From positions 1 through 64,000 of the forward strand of contig NZ_CADIJM010000016.1 of NCBI RefSeq assembly GCF_902859585.1: 64,000 nucleotides of DNA, read 5' to 3'. Source of the stretch: Achromobacter animicus. GTDB taxonomy: Bacteria; Pseudomonadota; Gammaproteobacteria; Burkholderiales; Burkholderiaceae_B. Shown one piece after another: positions 51,055 to 60,084 of this stretch; within the stretch, counting starts at the first letter, position 1, and each line of letters starts with the position of its first letter. Made by a program: the position numbers and the translations under genes. The notes beneath the pieces were generated by a model. The model saw only the letters and a list, made by a program, of their open reading frames with translations, was not told the origin of the DNA and ran no database searches.

Positions 51055-52758
51055 TTACGCGGACGTCTTGGCGGATGCCGCAGCGGCCTGCGCGTCCGGC
51101 CGCAGCTCGCGGCGCAGGATCTTGCCCACGTTGCTCTTGGGCAGTTCGTCGCGGAACTCCACGAAGCGCGGGCGCTTGTAGCCCGTCAGCTTGTCCTTGC
51201 ACCACTGCTGAACCTGTTCTTCGGTCAGCGCCGGGTCCTTCTTCACGACGAACACCTTGACCGCCTCGCCGGAGTGCTCATCGGGCACCCCGATCGCCGC
51301 ACATTCCAGCACGCCGGGATGCTGCGCGACCGCCGCCTCCACTTCGTTCGGATAGACCTTGAATCCGGACACCGCAATCATGTCCTTCTTGCGGTCCACG
51401 ATGCGCGTGTAGCCCTGTTCGTCCATGATGCCGATGTCGCCGGTACGGAAGTAGCCGTCGGCCGTCATCGAATCGCGCGTTTCATCAGGCTTGCGCCAGT
51501 ATCCCAGCATGACCTGCGGCCCGCGGATGCCGACTTCGCCGCGTTCGCCAAGCGGCACCTCGTTGCCGGCATCGTCCAGAATCGCCACATCCGTCGACGG
51601 CAACGGCAGCCCGATCGAACCGGAATACGCCGTCGCATTGGTCGGATTGACAGTCGCCACCGGCGACGTCTCGGACAGGCCGTAGCCTTCGATCAGCGGC
51701 CGCCCGGTAATCTTCAGCCAGCGTTCGGCCACCTGCTGCTGCACGGCCATCCCGCCGCCCAGCGTCAGCCGCAGGCCGGAAAAATCCAGCTTCGCAAAGT
51801 CTTCGTTGTGCGCCAGCGCGTTGAACAACGTATTGACGCCCGGAAACAGATTGACCGGCGTCTTGCGCCATGCGTTGATCAGCGACGGCTGATCGCGCGG
51901 ATTGATGATGAGCACGTTGCGCATGCCCGCATGCAGGGCATACAGACCGCAGACCGTCATGGCGAACACGTGATACAGCGGCAGCGCGCTGATGATGGTG
52001 AGCTGCTGGTCCGCCAGGTCATGCACGACCGGCTGCGCCACCGCTTCGGTCTGCAGCACGTTGGCCACCAGATTGCGGTGCGACAGCATCGCGCCCTTGG
52101 GCACACCCGTGGTGCCACCCGTGTATTGCAGCACCGCCACGTCGTCCATGGAAATGGACGGCGGATTGAACGGCAGGTGCGCGCCTTCGTGGAGCAGCTT
52201 GGGCAGCGCGTGCGCGCCGTCGATGTGCCACGCAGGCACGATCTTCTTGATGTAGCGCGCGGCCAGGTTGACCAGCGGCGCTTTCAGGCCGCCGAGCAGA
52301 TCGCCCGGGCCGGTCACGACGATGTGCTTGAGGTCGCCGCGGTTGGAGACCTGCTGCAAGGTATGCGCGAAGTTTTCCAGGATGACGATGACGGACGCGC
52401 CGCTGTCCAGCAATTGGCGCTGCAATTCGTCGGCGGTATAGAGCGGGTTGACGTTCACCACGGTCATGCCCGCGCGCAGCGATCCCAGCATGCACACCAG
52501 ATACGCCGGCACGTTGGGCATCATCAGCGCCACGCGCGCGCCCTTTTCGAGGTTCAGGCCTTGCAGCCATGCTGCAAACGCGCGTGCCTGCCCGTCCAGC
52601 TGCGCATAGGTGATGTTGCTGCCCATCGCCGTGCAGGCGATGCGTGATGCGTAACGCTTGCAGGCCCGGTCCAGCAAGTCGGTGAGCGAGGAATAATCCT
52701 CGGTGGAGATCTCCGCAGGAACGCCTTGGGGATACTGAGCAAGCCACGGACGCGTCAT
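51055..52758 (-). CDS. fadD: Long-chain fatty-acid CoA ligase
   Basis: An acyl-CoA synthetase of 567 residues that activates long-chain fatty acids with ATP and CoA. The AMP-binding motif is YTGGTTGVPKGAMLSH, then GYGLSETSPVAT, GEVGIRGPQVMLGYW and the C-terminal catalytic Lys region PKSNVGKILRRELR. FadD-like length and order. I chose the ATG at 52758 since GGAGAC lies upstream of it; an in-frame ATG at 52773 would add five residues. It stands alone, divergent from the M20 amidohydrolase. A paralogue number cannot be told. Confidence 0.93.
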   Translation of the reverse strand: MTRPWLAQYPQGVPAEISTEDYSSLTDLLDRACKRYASRIACTAMGSNITYAQLDGQARAFAAWLQGLNLEKGARVALMMPNVPAYLVCMLGSLRAGMTVVNVNPLYTADELQRQLLDSGASVIVILENFAHTLQQVSNRGDLKHIVVTGPGDLLGGLKAPLVNLAARYIKKIVPAWHIDGAHALPKLLHEGAHLPFNPPSISMDDVAVLQYTGGTTGVPKGAMLSHRNLVANVLQTEAVAQPVVHDLADQQLTIISALPLYHVFAMTVCGLYALHAGMRNVLIINPRDQPSLINAWRKTPVNLFPGVNTLFNALAHNEDFAKLDFSGLRLTLGGGMAVQQQVAERWLKITGRPLIEGYGLSETSPVATVNPTNATAYSGSIGLPLPSTDVAILDDAGNEVPLGERGEVGIRGPQVMLGYWRKPDETRDSMTADGYFRTGDIGIMDEQGYTRIVDRKKDMIAVSGFKVYPNEVEAAVAQHPGVLECAAIGVPDEHSGEAVKVFVVKKDPALTEEQVQQWCKDKLTGYKRPRFVEFRDELPKSNVGKILRRELRPDAQAAAASAKTSA

Positions 52759-52835
52759 GGTATTTGTCTCCATTAAATTGATTTTTGAATGATGATACCC
52801 TTTGTCCGTTCCCCATATTCCGCCCGAGTTCGCTC

Positions 52836-54032
52836 ATGAAACTCCTTGAACCCATCGTTGCCTGGCACCAGGATATTTCCAAGATCCGACGCGATATCCA
52901 CGCGCATCCCGAACTGGCCTTCGAAGAGTTCCGCACCGCCGACGTGGTGGCGGCCAAGCTCGAGGAATGGGGCATCGAGATCCATCGCGGATTGGGCGGA
53001 ACTGGCGTCGTCGGCATCATCCGCGGCAACCAGCCCGGCGATCGCGCCGTGGGTCTGCGCGCCGACATGGACGCGCTGCCGATGCAAGAGGTCAACACCT
53101 TCGCGCATGCCAGCCAGAACGAAGGCAAGATGCACGCCTGCGGTCACGATGGCCATACCGCCATGCTGCTGGCCGCGTCCCAATACCTGGCCGCGAACCG
53201 CGATTTCGCGGGCACGGTTTATGTCATCTTCCAGCCCGCCGAGGAAGGCGGCGGCGGCGCCAAGCGCATGATCGACGACGGCCTCTTCACGCAATTCCCG
53301 ATGGAAGCAGTATTCGGCATGCACAACTGGCCCGGCATGAAGCCCGGCCAGTTCGGTCTGACGCCCGGCCCCATCATGGCCTCCAGCAACGAATTCTCGA
53401 TCGTCATCAAGGGCAAGGGCACGCACGCCGGCATGCCTCACCTTGGCATCGATCCCGTCATGGCCGCGGTGCAGATGGCGCAATCGCTGCAGACCATCGT
53501 CACGCGCAACCGCAATCCGCTGGATGCGGCGGTGCTCAGCATCACGCAGATCCACGCGGGCAGCGCCGACAACGTCGTGCCCAACCACGCCGAATTGCGC
53601 GGCACGGTGCGCACGTTCACGCTGGACGTGCTGGACCTGATCGAACGCCGTATGGAAGAGATCGCCCGGCATACCAGCGCGGCGATGGACTGCGAAGTCG
53701 AATTCACGTTCCAGCGCAACTATCCGCCCACCATCAATCACGCCGACGAAGCCGCTTTCTGCGCCGACGTGCTGCGCGACATCGTCGGCGCGGACAACGT
53801 CAACGCCAACGTGCAGCCGACCATGGGCGCGGAAGATTTCGCCTTCATGCTGCAGGAACTGCCGGGCTGTTACGTGTGGATCGGCAACGGCACCGGCGAG
53901 CACCGCGACAGCGGCCACGGACTGGGCCCCTGCATGCTGCACAACGGCAGCTACGACTTCAACGACGATCTGCTGCCGCTGGGCGGCACCTACTGGGTGC
54001 AGCTCGCGCTCAAACGCCTGGCCAAGGCCTGA
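52836..54032 (+). CDS. M20 family amidohydrolase
   Basis: A zinc-dependent aminoacylase/hippurate hydrolase-type enzyme of 398 residues. The motifs are GLRADMDALPMQE and HACGHDGHTAMLLAA, with the metal-binding Cys and His residues, FQPAEEGGGGA and the lid domain with GTHAGMPHLGIDPV. The C-terminal TMGAEDFAFMLQELPG completes the site. There is no signal peptide, so it acts in the cytoplasm on N-acyl amino acids or related amides. ATG at 52836 starts at the conserved helix; an upstream in-frame ATG at 52785 would overlap the divergent promoter. Confidence 0.93.
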   Translation: MKLLEPIVAWHQDISKIRRDIHAHPELAFEEFRTADVVAAKLEEWGIEIHRGLGGTGVVGIIRGNQPGDRAVGLRADMDALPMQEVNTFAHASQNEGKMHACGHDGHTAMLLAASQYLAANRDFAGTVYVIFQPAEEGGGGAKRMIDDGLFTQFPMEAVFGMHNWPGMKPGQFGLTPGPIMASSNEFSIVIKGKGTHAGMPHLGIDPVMAAVQMAQSLQTIVTRNRNPLDAAVLSITQIHAGSADNVVPNHAELRGTVRTFTLDVLDLIERRMEEIARHTSAAMDCEVEFTFQRNYPPTINHADEAAFCADVLRDIVGADNVNANVQPTMGAEDFAFMLQELPGCYVWIGNGTGEHRDSGHGLGPCMLHNGSYDFNDDLLPLGGTYWVQLALKRLAKA

Positions 54033-54049
54033 ACGGCCCGGCTGCTTAG

Positions 54050-54943
54050 TTACCCGACGTCCTGCCCGCCGACCGCCAGGCACATCGCCAGAAAGCGTTC
54101 GGCGGCGCGGGCAGCCGCATCGGCATGCGGCACCAGGATGCTCAGCGTTCGCGTCAGCGGCTTGGGCAACAGGCGCAGGGCCGCCAGCGCCCCGTCTTCG
54201 TGACGCATCGACATCACGGACACGAAGCCCACGCCCAACCCCGCACGCACGGCCTGCTTCACCCCTTCCACCCCCGCCAGCTCCAGGCCCACCGACGGCG
54301 CCAGACCGCCATCGCTGAACGCCCGTTCCACCAGCCGGCGCACGCCTGAACCGGGTTCGCGCATCACCAGCGGCGACCCCGCCAGATCCCGTAGCGTCAC
54401 GGCGCCCTTACCCGCCAGGGCGTGATCCGCCCGCACGATCGCCACTACTTCGTCCTGCCGCCATGCGTGCACCGCCGTGTCGGCGGGCAGTCCGGCGGGC
54501 ACGTCGCCTTCGATGAACGCCAGATCCAACGCCGGCAGGCGATCCACGATCTCGCGCGTATTGCCGTCCGACAGATGCAGGCTGACGGCCGGAAACGCGT
54601 GGCGAAAGTCCGCCACCAGGCGGGGCAGCAGGTAGCTGGCCGGCGTGGTGCTGGCGCCCAATCGCAATGCACCGGTTTCCAGGCCTCGCCAGGATTCCCG
54701 CACGGCCTGCGCCTGCCGGTACACCTGTCGCAGCTGCCGCGCCTGCTCGGCCAAGCGCTCGCCGGCTTCGGTCAGCGCGATGCCGTGGCCGCTGCGGCGG
54801 TACAGCGGTTCGCCAAACCATTCCTGCAAGGCGCGCAGCTGGCCGGACACCGCCGGTTGCGACAGATGCAGCGCCTGGGCGGTGCGGCTGATGTTGCCGG
54901 TATCGGCGACTGCGGCAAATGTGAGCAATTGATCCGGCGTCAT
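54050..54943 (-). CDS. LysR-family regulator (YeiE-like position)
   Basis: A 297-residue LysR regulator. The HTH is LLTFAAVADTGNISRTAQALHLSQPAVSGQLRALQEWFG in overlapping parts, followed by the periplasmic-binding-like effector domain. It is divergent from a YeiH-type transporter, the same arrangement as yeiE-yeiH, where the regulator responds to sulfite or related sulfur compounds; this is inferred from context. I chose the ATG at 54943; a start at 54973 would place a 19-bp palindrome inside the coding sequence. The stop lies 17 bp after the M20 stop. Confidence 0.9.
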   Translation of the reverse strand: MTPDQLLTFAAVADTGNISRTAQALHLSQPAVSGQLRALQEWFGEPLYRRSGHGIALTEAGERLAEQARQLRQVYRQAQAVRESWRGLETGALRLGASTTPASYLLPRLVADFRHAFPAVSLHLSDGNTREIVDRLPALDLAFIEGDVPAGLPADTAVHAWRQDEVVAIVRADHALAGKGAVTLRDLAGSPLVMREPGSGVRRLVERAFSDGGLAPSVGLELAGVEGVKQAVRAGLGVGFVSVMSMRHEDGALAALRLLPKPLTRTLSILVPHADAAARAAERFLAMCLAVGGQDVG

Positions 54944-54950
54944 GAGCTCG

Positions 54951-54969
54951 ATATCAGAATTTCTGATAT
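54951..54969. promoter_or_regulatory. LysR operator palindrome
   Basis: ATATCAGAATTTCTGATAT is a perfect 9+1+9 palindrome just upstream of the LysR start, in an AT-rich divergent promoter. It fits autoregulation by the LysR protein and control of the transporter, 87 bp away. Confidence 0.65.
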
Positions 54970-55055
54970 TCAATATTTAGATTGAAGATTTTTCAAATAA
55001 TACGGCCGGATCTAATATTTCGTCTAGTTATGTAGTTATGCCCAAAGGGCCAGTA

Positions 55056-56150
55056 ATGAACACCTCCACCACGACCGCCGTCCCCCTTCCCGCCAGCCCA
55101 GCGGCCCCTGCTGCCGCAGCCCCCGCTGCCGCGGCCACGCCTTGGCGCGACAAGCTCAACGGCGTGCTGTTCGTGGGCCTGATGGCCGGCGCGGTGATGC
55201 AACTGGCTGATCTGCCCTTCATCCGGCAGCTCGGTTTTTCGCCGCTGGTCGTGGGTATCGTCGTCGGCATGCTGTATGGCAACTTCCTGCGCGGCACCAT
55301 GCCCGCGGACTGGGGCGTCGGCGTGAATTTCACCGCGCGCCGCCTGCTGCGTATCGCGGTCGCCTTCTACGGCCTGAACATCAGCATCCAGCAGATCGCC
55401 GCCGTCGGCATGCCGGGGCTGGCCGTGTCCGTGGCGGTGGTGGTGGGCACGCTGCTGATCGGCACCGTCGTCGGGCAGCGCCTGCTCGGACTGGATCGCG
55501 ACACCGCCATGCTGACCGCCGCGGGCAGCGCCATCTGCGGCGCCGCCGCGGTGCTGGCGTTCGAACCCACGCTGCGCGCCGCCCCTCACAAGAGCGCGGT
55601 GGCTGTCGCGACCGTGGTGCTGTTCGGCACGCTGTCGATGTTCCTGTATCCGGTCTTCTATCACGCCGGCTGGCTGAACTTCGATACGCAGGCGCTTGGC
55701 ATCTACATCGGCGGCACGGTTCACGAAGTGGCGCAGGTCGTGGGCACCGCCAGCAACATCGACCCCGCCACCACCGAGGTCGCCACCATCGTCAAGATGA
55801 CCCGCGTGGCGCTGCTGGTGCCCGTGCTGCTGGTGCTGGGCATGTACCTGCGCAGCGCCGCCTCCCATGCGGGCGGCCAGGGCAAGAGCGCCAAGCTTCC
55901 GATCCCCTGGTTCGCCGTCGGGTTCCTGGTGCTGGCCATCATCAATTCGCTCGACATCATTCCCGCCGATGTCGTCGCGGCCATCCGCCGGCTCGACGTC
56001 TTCGCCCTGACCATGGCCATGACCGCGCTGGGCATCGAAACGCGCTTCGCCCAGATCCGCAAGGCCGGCCCGCGCGTAATGGCCCTGGGCTTCATCCTTT
56101 ACGTCTGGCTGTTGGTTGGCGGCTACGGGATCGTCAAGCTGGCCACCTGA
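55056..56150 (+). CDS. YeiH-family putative sulfate exporter
   Basis: A membrane protein of the UPF0324/YeiH family, annotated elsewhere as putative sulfate exporter. About ten transmembrane helices. FSPLVVGIVVGMLYGNFL, RRLLRIAVAFYGLNISIQQI and AAGSAICGAAAVLAFEP are family signatures, and YIGGTVHEVAQVVG is a conserved loop. An Ala/Pro-rich N-terminal extension of about 30 residues precedes the first helix. ATG at 55056 is chosen because AAAGGG lies six bases before it; ATG at 55038 would add six residues. Divergent from the LysR regulator. 364 residues. Confidence 0.9.
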   Translation: MNTSTTTAVPLPASPAAPAAAAPAAAATPWRDKLNGVLFVGLMAGAVMQLADLPFIRQLGFSPLVVGIVVGMLYGNFLRGTMPADWGVGVNFTARRLLRIAVAFYGLNISIQQIAAVGMPGLAVSVAVVVGTLLIGTVVGQRLLGLDRDTAMLTAAGSAICGAAAVLAFEPTLRAAPHKSAVAVATVVLFGTLSMFLYPVFYHAGWLNFDTQALGIYIGGTVHEVAQVVGTASNIDPATTEVATIVKMTRVALLVPVLLVLGMYLRSAASHAGGQGKSAKLPIPWFAVGFLVLAIINSLDIIPADVVAAIRRLDVFALTMAMTALGIETRFAQIRKAGPRVMALGFILYVWLLVGGYGIVKLAT

Positions 56151-56246
56151 TGGCCGCGCCGGGCCGGGCGGCGGGCGCCGACGCGCACGCCGCCGTCTCG
56201 TTTTTCCTGCATAATCGGCTGGTTCTCTAGCATTGGAGTCGGCCGC

Positions 56247-56657
56247 ATGACCTCCAGCACCAAAACCCCGTTTACGACTCTGCCTGCCCATCGCGACGCG
56301 GTGTTGCGCGTCATGCCGATGCCGGCCGATGCGAACATCCACGGGGACGTTTTTGGCGGCTGGATCATGGCTCAGGTCGACATCGCCGGGTCCATCCCCG
56401 CCGCCCGCCGCGCCGCTGGCCGTGTCGCCACCGTGGCGGTCAATGCCTTCCAGTTCAAAGAGCCCGTGTTCGTGGGCGACCTGCTCAGCTTCTACGCCGC
56501 CATCGTCAAGACCGGCACCACGTCGATCACGGTCTCCGTCGAGGTCTACGCGGAACGCCAGCGGCTGGACGCCGAAGTCGTCAAGGTCACCGAGGCCACG
56601 CTGACGTATGTCGCCACCGACGAAGCGCGGCGCAGCCGCCCTCTTCCCACACTTTGA
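56247..56657 (+). CDS. YciA-type acyl-CoA thioesterase
   Basis: A hotdog-fold thioesterase of 136 residues that hydrolyses acyl-CoAs. ADANIHGDVFGGWIMAQVDIAG is the family signature with the catalytic Asn/Gly-Gly region, and VNAFQFKEPVFVGDLLSFYA follows. It is usually a trimer of dimers in the cytoplasm. Ten bases before the mgtE start, so the two may be co-transcribed though functionally unrelated. GGAG lies a few bases upstream of the ATG. Confidence 0.9.
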   Translation: MTSSTKTPFTTLPAHRDAVLRVMPMPADANIHGDVFGGWIMAQVDIAGSIPAARRAAGRVATVAVNAFQFKEPVFVGDLLSFYAAIVKTGTTSITVSVEVYAERQRLDAEVVKVTEATLTYVATDEARRSRPLPTL

Positions 56658-56667
56658 GCCGTAACGC

Positions 56668-58140
56668 ATGACGCAGTCCGCCGCCGCGCAGAAACCGCCC
56701 GCGACGCCACGCCGCCTCGACCCGGAAGACGCCCAGACCGCCCTGGCTGAAGTCCAGGAGCGCCTGCGGCGCCAGCAGCTTGTCGAAGACCTGGTTCACC
56801 GCCAGGAAGAAGGCGACGCCAAGGCGCCCCTCGTCGAAGACCTGGTGCACCGCCAGCACGAGGCCGAGCTCAAGACGCTGGTCGACAACCTGCACCCGGC
56901 CGATATCGCCTTCATCCTCGAATCGCTGCCCAAGGACGAGCGCCAGGCGATCTGGAAGCTGGTCAGCCCCGAGCACGACGCGGACGTCCTGCTCGAAGTC
57001 GAAGACTGGGTCCGTGAATCGCTGATCGAAGCGATGGACCGCCAGGATCTCGTCGCCGCGACCGAAAGCATGGACGCGGACGAGCTCGCCGACTTGGCGC
57101 CCGACCTGCCGCCCGATGTGGTGGCCGAAGTCCAGAAGGGTCTGACCGAGGAAGAACGCGCGCAGCTGCTGGAAGCCATGGGCTATCCGGAAGACAGCGT
57201 CGGCGCCATCATGGACTTCGAGATGGTGCGCGTGCGCGAGGACGTCACGCTCGAGGTCGTGCTGCGCTACCTGCGCCGGCTGCACGAACTGCCCGATCAC
57301 ACCGACCAGATCTTCGTCGTGGACCGCCAGGACAAGCTGCAGGGCATCCTGCCCTTGTCGCGCCTGTTGGTCAGCGAGCCCGAAACCGAAGTGCGGGCGG
57401 TCATGAATTCCGACTTCCTGACGCTGAACCCGCTGGATTCCGACGCGGACGCCGCCGGCGCCTTCGAGCGCTACGACCTGGTTTCCGCCCCCGTGATGGA
57501 CGACCAGGGCCGGCTGATCGGCCGCGTCACCATCGCCGACGTCGTGGACGTGATGCGCGAAGACTCGCAGGAACAGGCGCTGTCGCGCGCCGGTCTGCAG
57601 GAAGAAGACATCTTTGCCCCCGTCAGCACCGCGCTGCGCAACCGCGCGCCGTGGCTGCTGTTCAACCTCTGTACCGCCGCCACGGCCTCGTTCGTGGCGT
57701 CGCAGTTCGAGGGCACGGTCAGCCAAATCGTCATCCTGGCGTTCCTGATGTCGATCGTGGCCGGCATCGGCGGCAACTCGGGCAACCAGACCATGACGCT
57801 CATCATCCGGGCGCTGGCCATGGGCCGGATCACCGGGCGCAACCTGTGGCAGCTCGTCAAGCGCGAGCTGTTCGTGACCTTGCTGGTGGGATTGTGCGGC
57901 AGCCTCGTGGCCGCCCTGTTCGCATGGGTGATCTCGCGCTCGCTGTCCATCGCGCTGGTGATGATGGCCGCCATGATCTGCAACATGCTGGTCGGCGCCT
58001 CGGTCGGCGTGCTGGTGCCCATGGTGCGGGCGCGCTTCGGCAAGGACCCGGCAATGGGCTCGTCGGTGCTGCTCACGTTCGCCACCGATTCGCTCGGCTT
58101 CTTCATTTTCCTGGGCCTGGCCACGATCTTTCTTCTGTAG
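56668..58140 (+). CDS. mgtE: Magnesium transporter MgtE
   Basis: A magnesium-gated magnesium channel of 490 residues. The N-terminal MgtE_N domain (about 55-180) is acidic, with HPADIAFILESLPKDERQ; the CBS pair (about 185-310) contains VDRQDKLQGILPLSRLL and AVMNSDFLTLNP. Five transmembrane helices follow, with the family motif IGGNSGNQTMTLIIRALAMG in the pore. CBS domains sense intracellular magnesium and close the channel. Downstream of the thioesterase by 10 bp. Confidence 0.96.
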   Translation: MTQSAAAQKPPATPRRLDPEDAQTALAEVQERLRRQQLVEDLVHRQEEGDAKAPLVEDLVHRQHEAELKTLVDNLHPADIAFILESLPKDERQAIWKLVSPEHDADVLLEVEDWVRESLIEAMDRQDLVAATESMDADELADLAPDLPPDVVAEVQKGLTEEERAQLLEAMGYPEDSVGAIMDFEMVRVREDVTLEVVLRYLRRLHELPDHTDQIFVVDRQDKLQGILPLSRLLVSEPETEVRAVMNSDFLTLNPLDSDADAAGAFERYDLVSAPVMDDQGRLIGRVTIADVVDVMREDSQEQALSRAGLQEEDIFAPVSTALRNRAPWLLFNLCTAATASFVASQFEGTVSQIVILAFLMSIVAGIGGNSGNQTMTLIIRALAMGRITGRNLWQLVKRELFVTLLVGLCGSLVAALFAWVISRSLSIALVMMAAMICNMLVGASVGVLVPMVRARFGKDPAMGSSVLLTFATDSLGFFIFLGLATIFLL

Positions 58141-58216
58141 CGCTGCCGCCACATCCGTGCGCCGCATCGGATGGCCGCAGCCCCTGCCGCCCCCCGGTGA
58201 CAGCCCGCTGACAGGG

Positions 58217-58258
58217 AAGATGACACGCGCTCCGTTACAGTAACGGAACTGTCATCTT
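58217..58258. promoter_or_regulatory. Nested inverted repeat upstream of pagP
   Basis: Outer arms AAGATGACA (58217-58225) and TGTCATCTT (58250-58258) enclose a perfect palindrome CCGTTACAGTAACGG (58232-58246). The structure ends 15 bp before the pagP ATG, so it overlaps the promoter or leader. It could be an operator for two bound dimers, or an RNA hairpin that affects the ribosome site. Confidence 0.6.
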
Positions 58259-58273
58259 TACCTGGGTCCTGCG

Positions 58274-58828
58274 ATGACCGCCAGATTCCGCGCCGCGCTG
58301 CTCTGCGTGCTGTTGTCCGTTTTCACCGTTTCCGCACACGCCTGCGACGGCATGCCCTCGTGGGCCCAGTCGGCGTGCAGTCGTATCGACCAGATCTGGT
58401 CCGAAGGCGGCAACGACCTCTATGTCAGCGGCTGGGCCTGGCACAACCGCGCCAAGTACAGCGCCGACAAGATCGACAGCTTCCGCGAACTTGCCTGGGG
58501 CGGCGGCTACGGCCGCAGCATTTATGACGAGGACGGCGATTGGCAAGGTCTATACGCCATGGCGTTTCTGGACTCGCACTCCAAGGTGCAGCCCATCGCC
58601 GGCTATGGCTTTCTGAAGATCGGCCAGGTCAGCGACAACTTCCGGCTCGGCGCGGGCTACACCGTGTTCCTCACCGCGCGCCACGACATCATGAGCTACG
58701 TGCCGTTTCCCGGCATCCTGCCGCTGGTCAGCGCGGGCTACAAGGACGCCATGCTTTACGCGACGTACATCCCGGGCTCAAGCGGCGCGGGCAATGTGCT
58801 GTTCGTGTTCGGCCGCTGGCAGTTCTGA
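58274..58828 (+). CDS. pagP: Lipid A palmitoyltransferase PagP
   Basis: An outer-membrane beta-barrel enzyme that moves palmitate from phospholipid to lipid A, changing membrane permeability and host recognition. The 184-residue precursor has a signal peptide ending SAHA, then CDGMPSW. Strand motifs include DLYVSGWAWHNRAKYS, with the catalytic His, and SFRELAWGGGYGRSIYDEDGDWQ; the remaining strands end in FVFGRWQF with terminal Phe, as in barrel proteins. In Bordetella pagP is Bvg-regulated; no Bvg site was identified here. Convergent with the chaC-type gene, seven bases away. Confidence 0.94.
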   Translation: MTARFRAALLCVLLSVFTVSAHACDGMPSWAQSACSRIDQIWSEGGNDLYVSGWAWHNRAKYSADKIDSFRELAWGGGYGRSIYDEDGDWQGLYAMAFLDSHSKVQPIAGYGFLKIGQVSDNFRLGAGYTVFLTARHDIMSYVPFPGILPLVSAGYKDAMLYATYIPGSSGAGNVLFVFGRWQF

Positions 58829-58834
58829 AACGCG

Positions 58835-59446
58835 TCAGAACGCGTGACCCAGCTTGCGCACCAGATCGCCCAGCCGCCAGTCGTCGATCCCATGCGCACG
58901 CAGCGCGCGCGCCGTTTCCACCACGTAGTCCAGGCACGGTCCGGAATGTCCGACTGCATTGCGCACGGACGTCAGCAGGCGGTCGTCGCAGAGATCGGCG
59001 GCATACTCACGGCAGGTGCGATTCAGGAGGAACACCAGTCCACGCACCGGCGCGGCCTCGGTGTGACAGGTCAGCCAGCGCGGACGGTAGGCGCCCGTGA
59101 CCATCTCCCGGCGCCATAAGGCTTCAAAGACCTGCGGCACGTCGCTGGCCGCGATCTGGAAGGCGACACCGCGGCAGCAACCGCCGCGATCCAGTCCGAA
59201 CACGAGACCAGGATTGTCCGGCGACCCGCGGTGGTCATGCGACCACAGGCACAGCGAACGGTGATAGCCCCGCACGGTGGCCAGGCGCCGTTCGCGCCAG
59301 GCAAACCCGGGATGCCAGATCAGGGAACCGTAGGCAAACACCCACAGGTCGTCGACGCCATTCCAGCCGGCCAGGAGGTCATCCACCGATGCTGCTTGCC
59401 GCGATTCTTGCAATCCGGCGCAGCCGGCGGGCACTGCCAACGACAT
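58835..59446 (-). CDS. ChaC-family gamma-glutamylcyclotransferase
   Basis: A 203-residue protein that degrades glutathione to 5-oxoproline and Cys-Gly. The core VFAYGSLIWHPGFAWRERRL (YGSL motif) binds the gamma-glutamyl group. GYHRSLCLWSHDHRGSPDNPGLVFGL and REMVTGAYRPRWL, with the catalytic Glu, are typical. The N-terminal 30 residues are unconserved. It may control cellular glutathione. A hairpin lies in its leader (59468-59487). Confidence 0.9.
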   Translation of the reverse strand: MSLAVPAGCAGLQESRQAASVDDLLAGWNGVDDLWVFAYGSLIWHPGFAWRERRLATVRGYHRSLCLWSHDHRGSPDNPGLVFGLDRGGCCRGVAFQIAASDVPQVFEALWRREMVTGAYRPRWLTCHTEAAPVRGLVFLLNRTCREYAADLCDDRLLTSVRNAVGHSGPCLDYVVETARALRAHGIDDWRLGDLVRKLGHAF

Positions 59447-59467
59447 AGGGTCCTCTGATATCCCAAT

Positions 59468-59487
59468 TCACTCCAAGACTGGAGTGA
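59468..59487. promoter_or_regulatory. Hairpin in the chaC leader
   Basis: TCACTCCA (59468-59475) and TGGAGTGA (59480-59487) form an eight-base-pair dyad around AGAC, 22 bp upstream of the chaC-type start, flanked by GATATC repeats. Operator or RNA structure; unknown regulator. Confidence 0.4.
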
Positions 59488-59607
59488 GCGATATCCTACG
59501 CCGCGCCCCGCGCAAAAGCATTGCCAGATTGGGCCCGCGCAACACGCAGAAAGAAATTTGCATCCGCGGCGGCGGGGGACTCAGGAAAAAATTTGCGCGC
59601 CCGGCGG

Positions 59608-60084
59608 CTACACGGCGCCCAGCGGCAATTCCGTCGTGCTTTTGATGACTTCCATCGAGAAGCTGGCGCTGACGTCCAGCAGATCCACCGCGCCGATCAG
59701 CCGGCGGTAGAAGCGGTCATACGCCGCCATGTCCTCGACCACCACCTTCAGCAGATAGTCGACGTCGCCGGCCATCCGGTGGAACTCGACCACGTTGGGC
59801 AAGGCCATCACGGCATTGATCAGGCTTTGCGTCCATTTCTCGTTGTGCTGGCTGGTGCGAATGGACACGAACACCGTCAGGTTCAGGCCCAGCGCGCGGG
59901 GATCCAGCAGGATGGCGTTGCGCGCAATGACGCCGTCGTCCTTCAGCTTCTGGATCCGGCGCCAGCACGGCGTCACGGAAAGGTTCACCTGTTCGGCCAC
60001 TTCCGCAACCGAGCAGGTGGCGTCCTTTTGCAGCAGCGCGAGTATCTTCAGGTCCGTCTGGTCCATGGGATGTCTTGACGCCAT
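59608..60084 (-). CDS. Lrp/AsnC-family regulator
   Basis: A 158-residue feast-famine regulator. The HTH reads LQKDATCSVAEVAEQVNLSVTPCWRRIQKLKDDGVI in overlapping parts, then the RAM/AsnC ligand domain: GLNLTVFVSIRTSQHNEKW, EFHRMAGDVDYLLKVVVEDM. The Gly-Asp-x-Asp-Tyr loop is the amino-acid site. It begins at the ATG at 60084, which overlaps the SDR stop as TGATG, so the two are translationally coupled; an internal ATG at 60066 is the alternative. Ligand unknown. Confidence 0.9.
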   Translation of the reverse strand: MASRHPMDQTDLKILALLQKDATCSVAEVAEQVNLSVTPCWRRIQKLKDDGVIARNAILLDPRALGLNLTVFVSIRTSQHNEKWTQSLINAVMALPNVVEFHRMAGDVDYLLKVVVEDMAAYDRFYRRLIGAVDLLDVSASFSMEVIKSTTELPLGAV

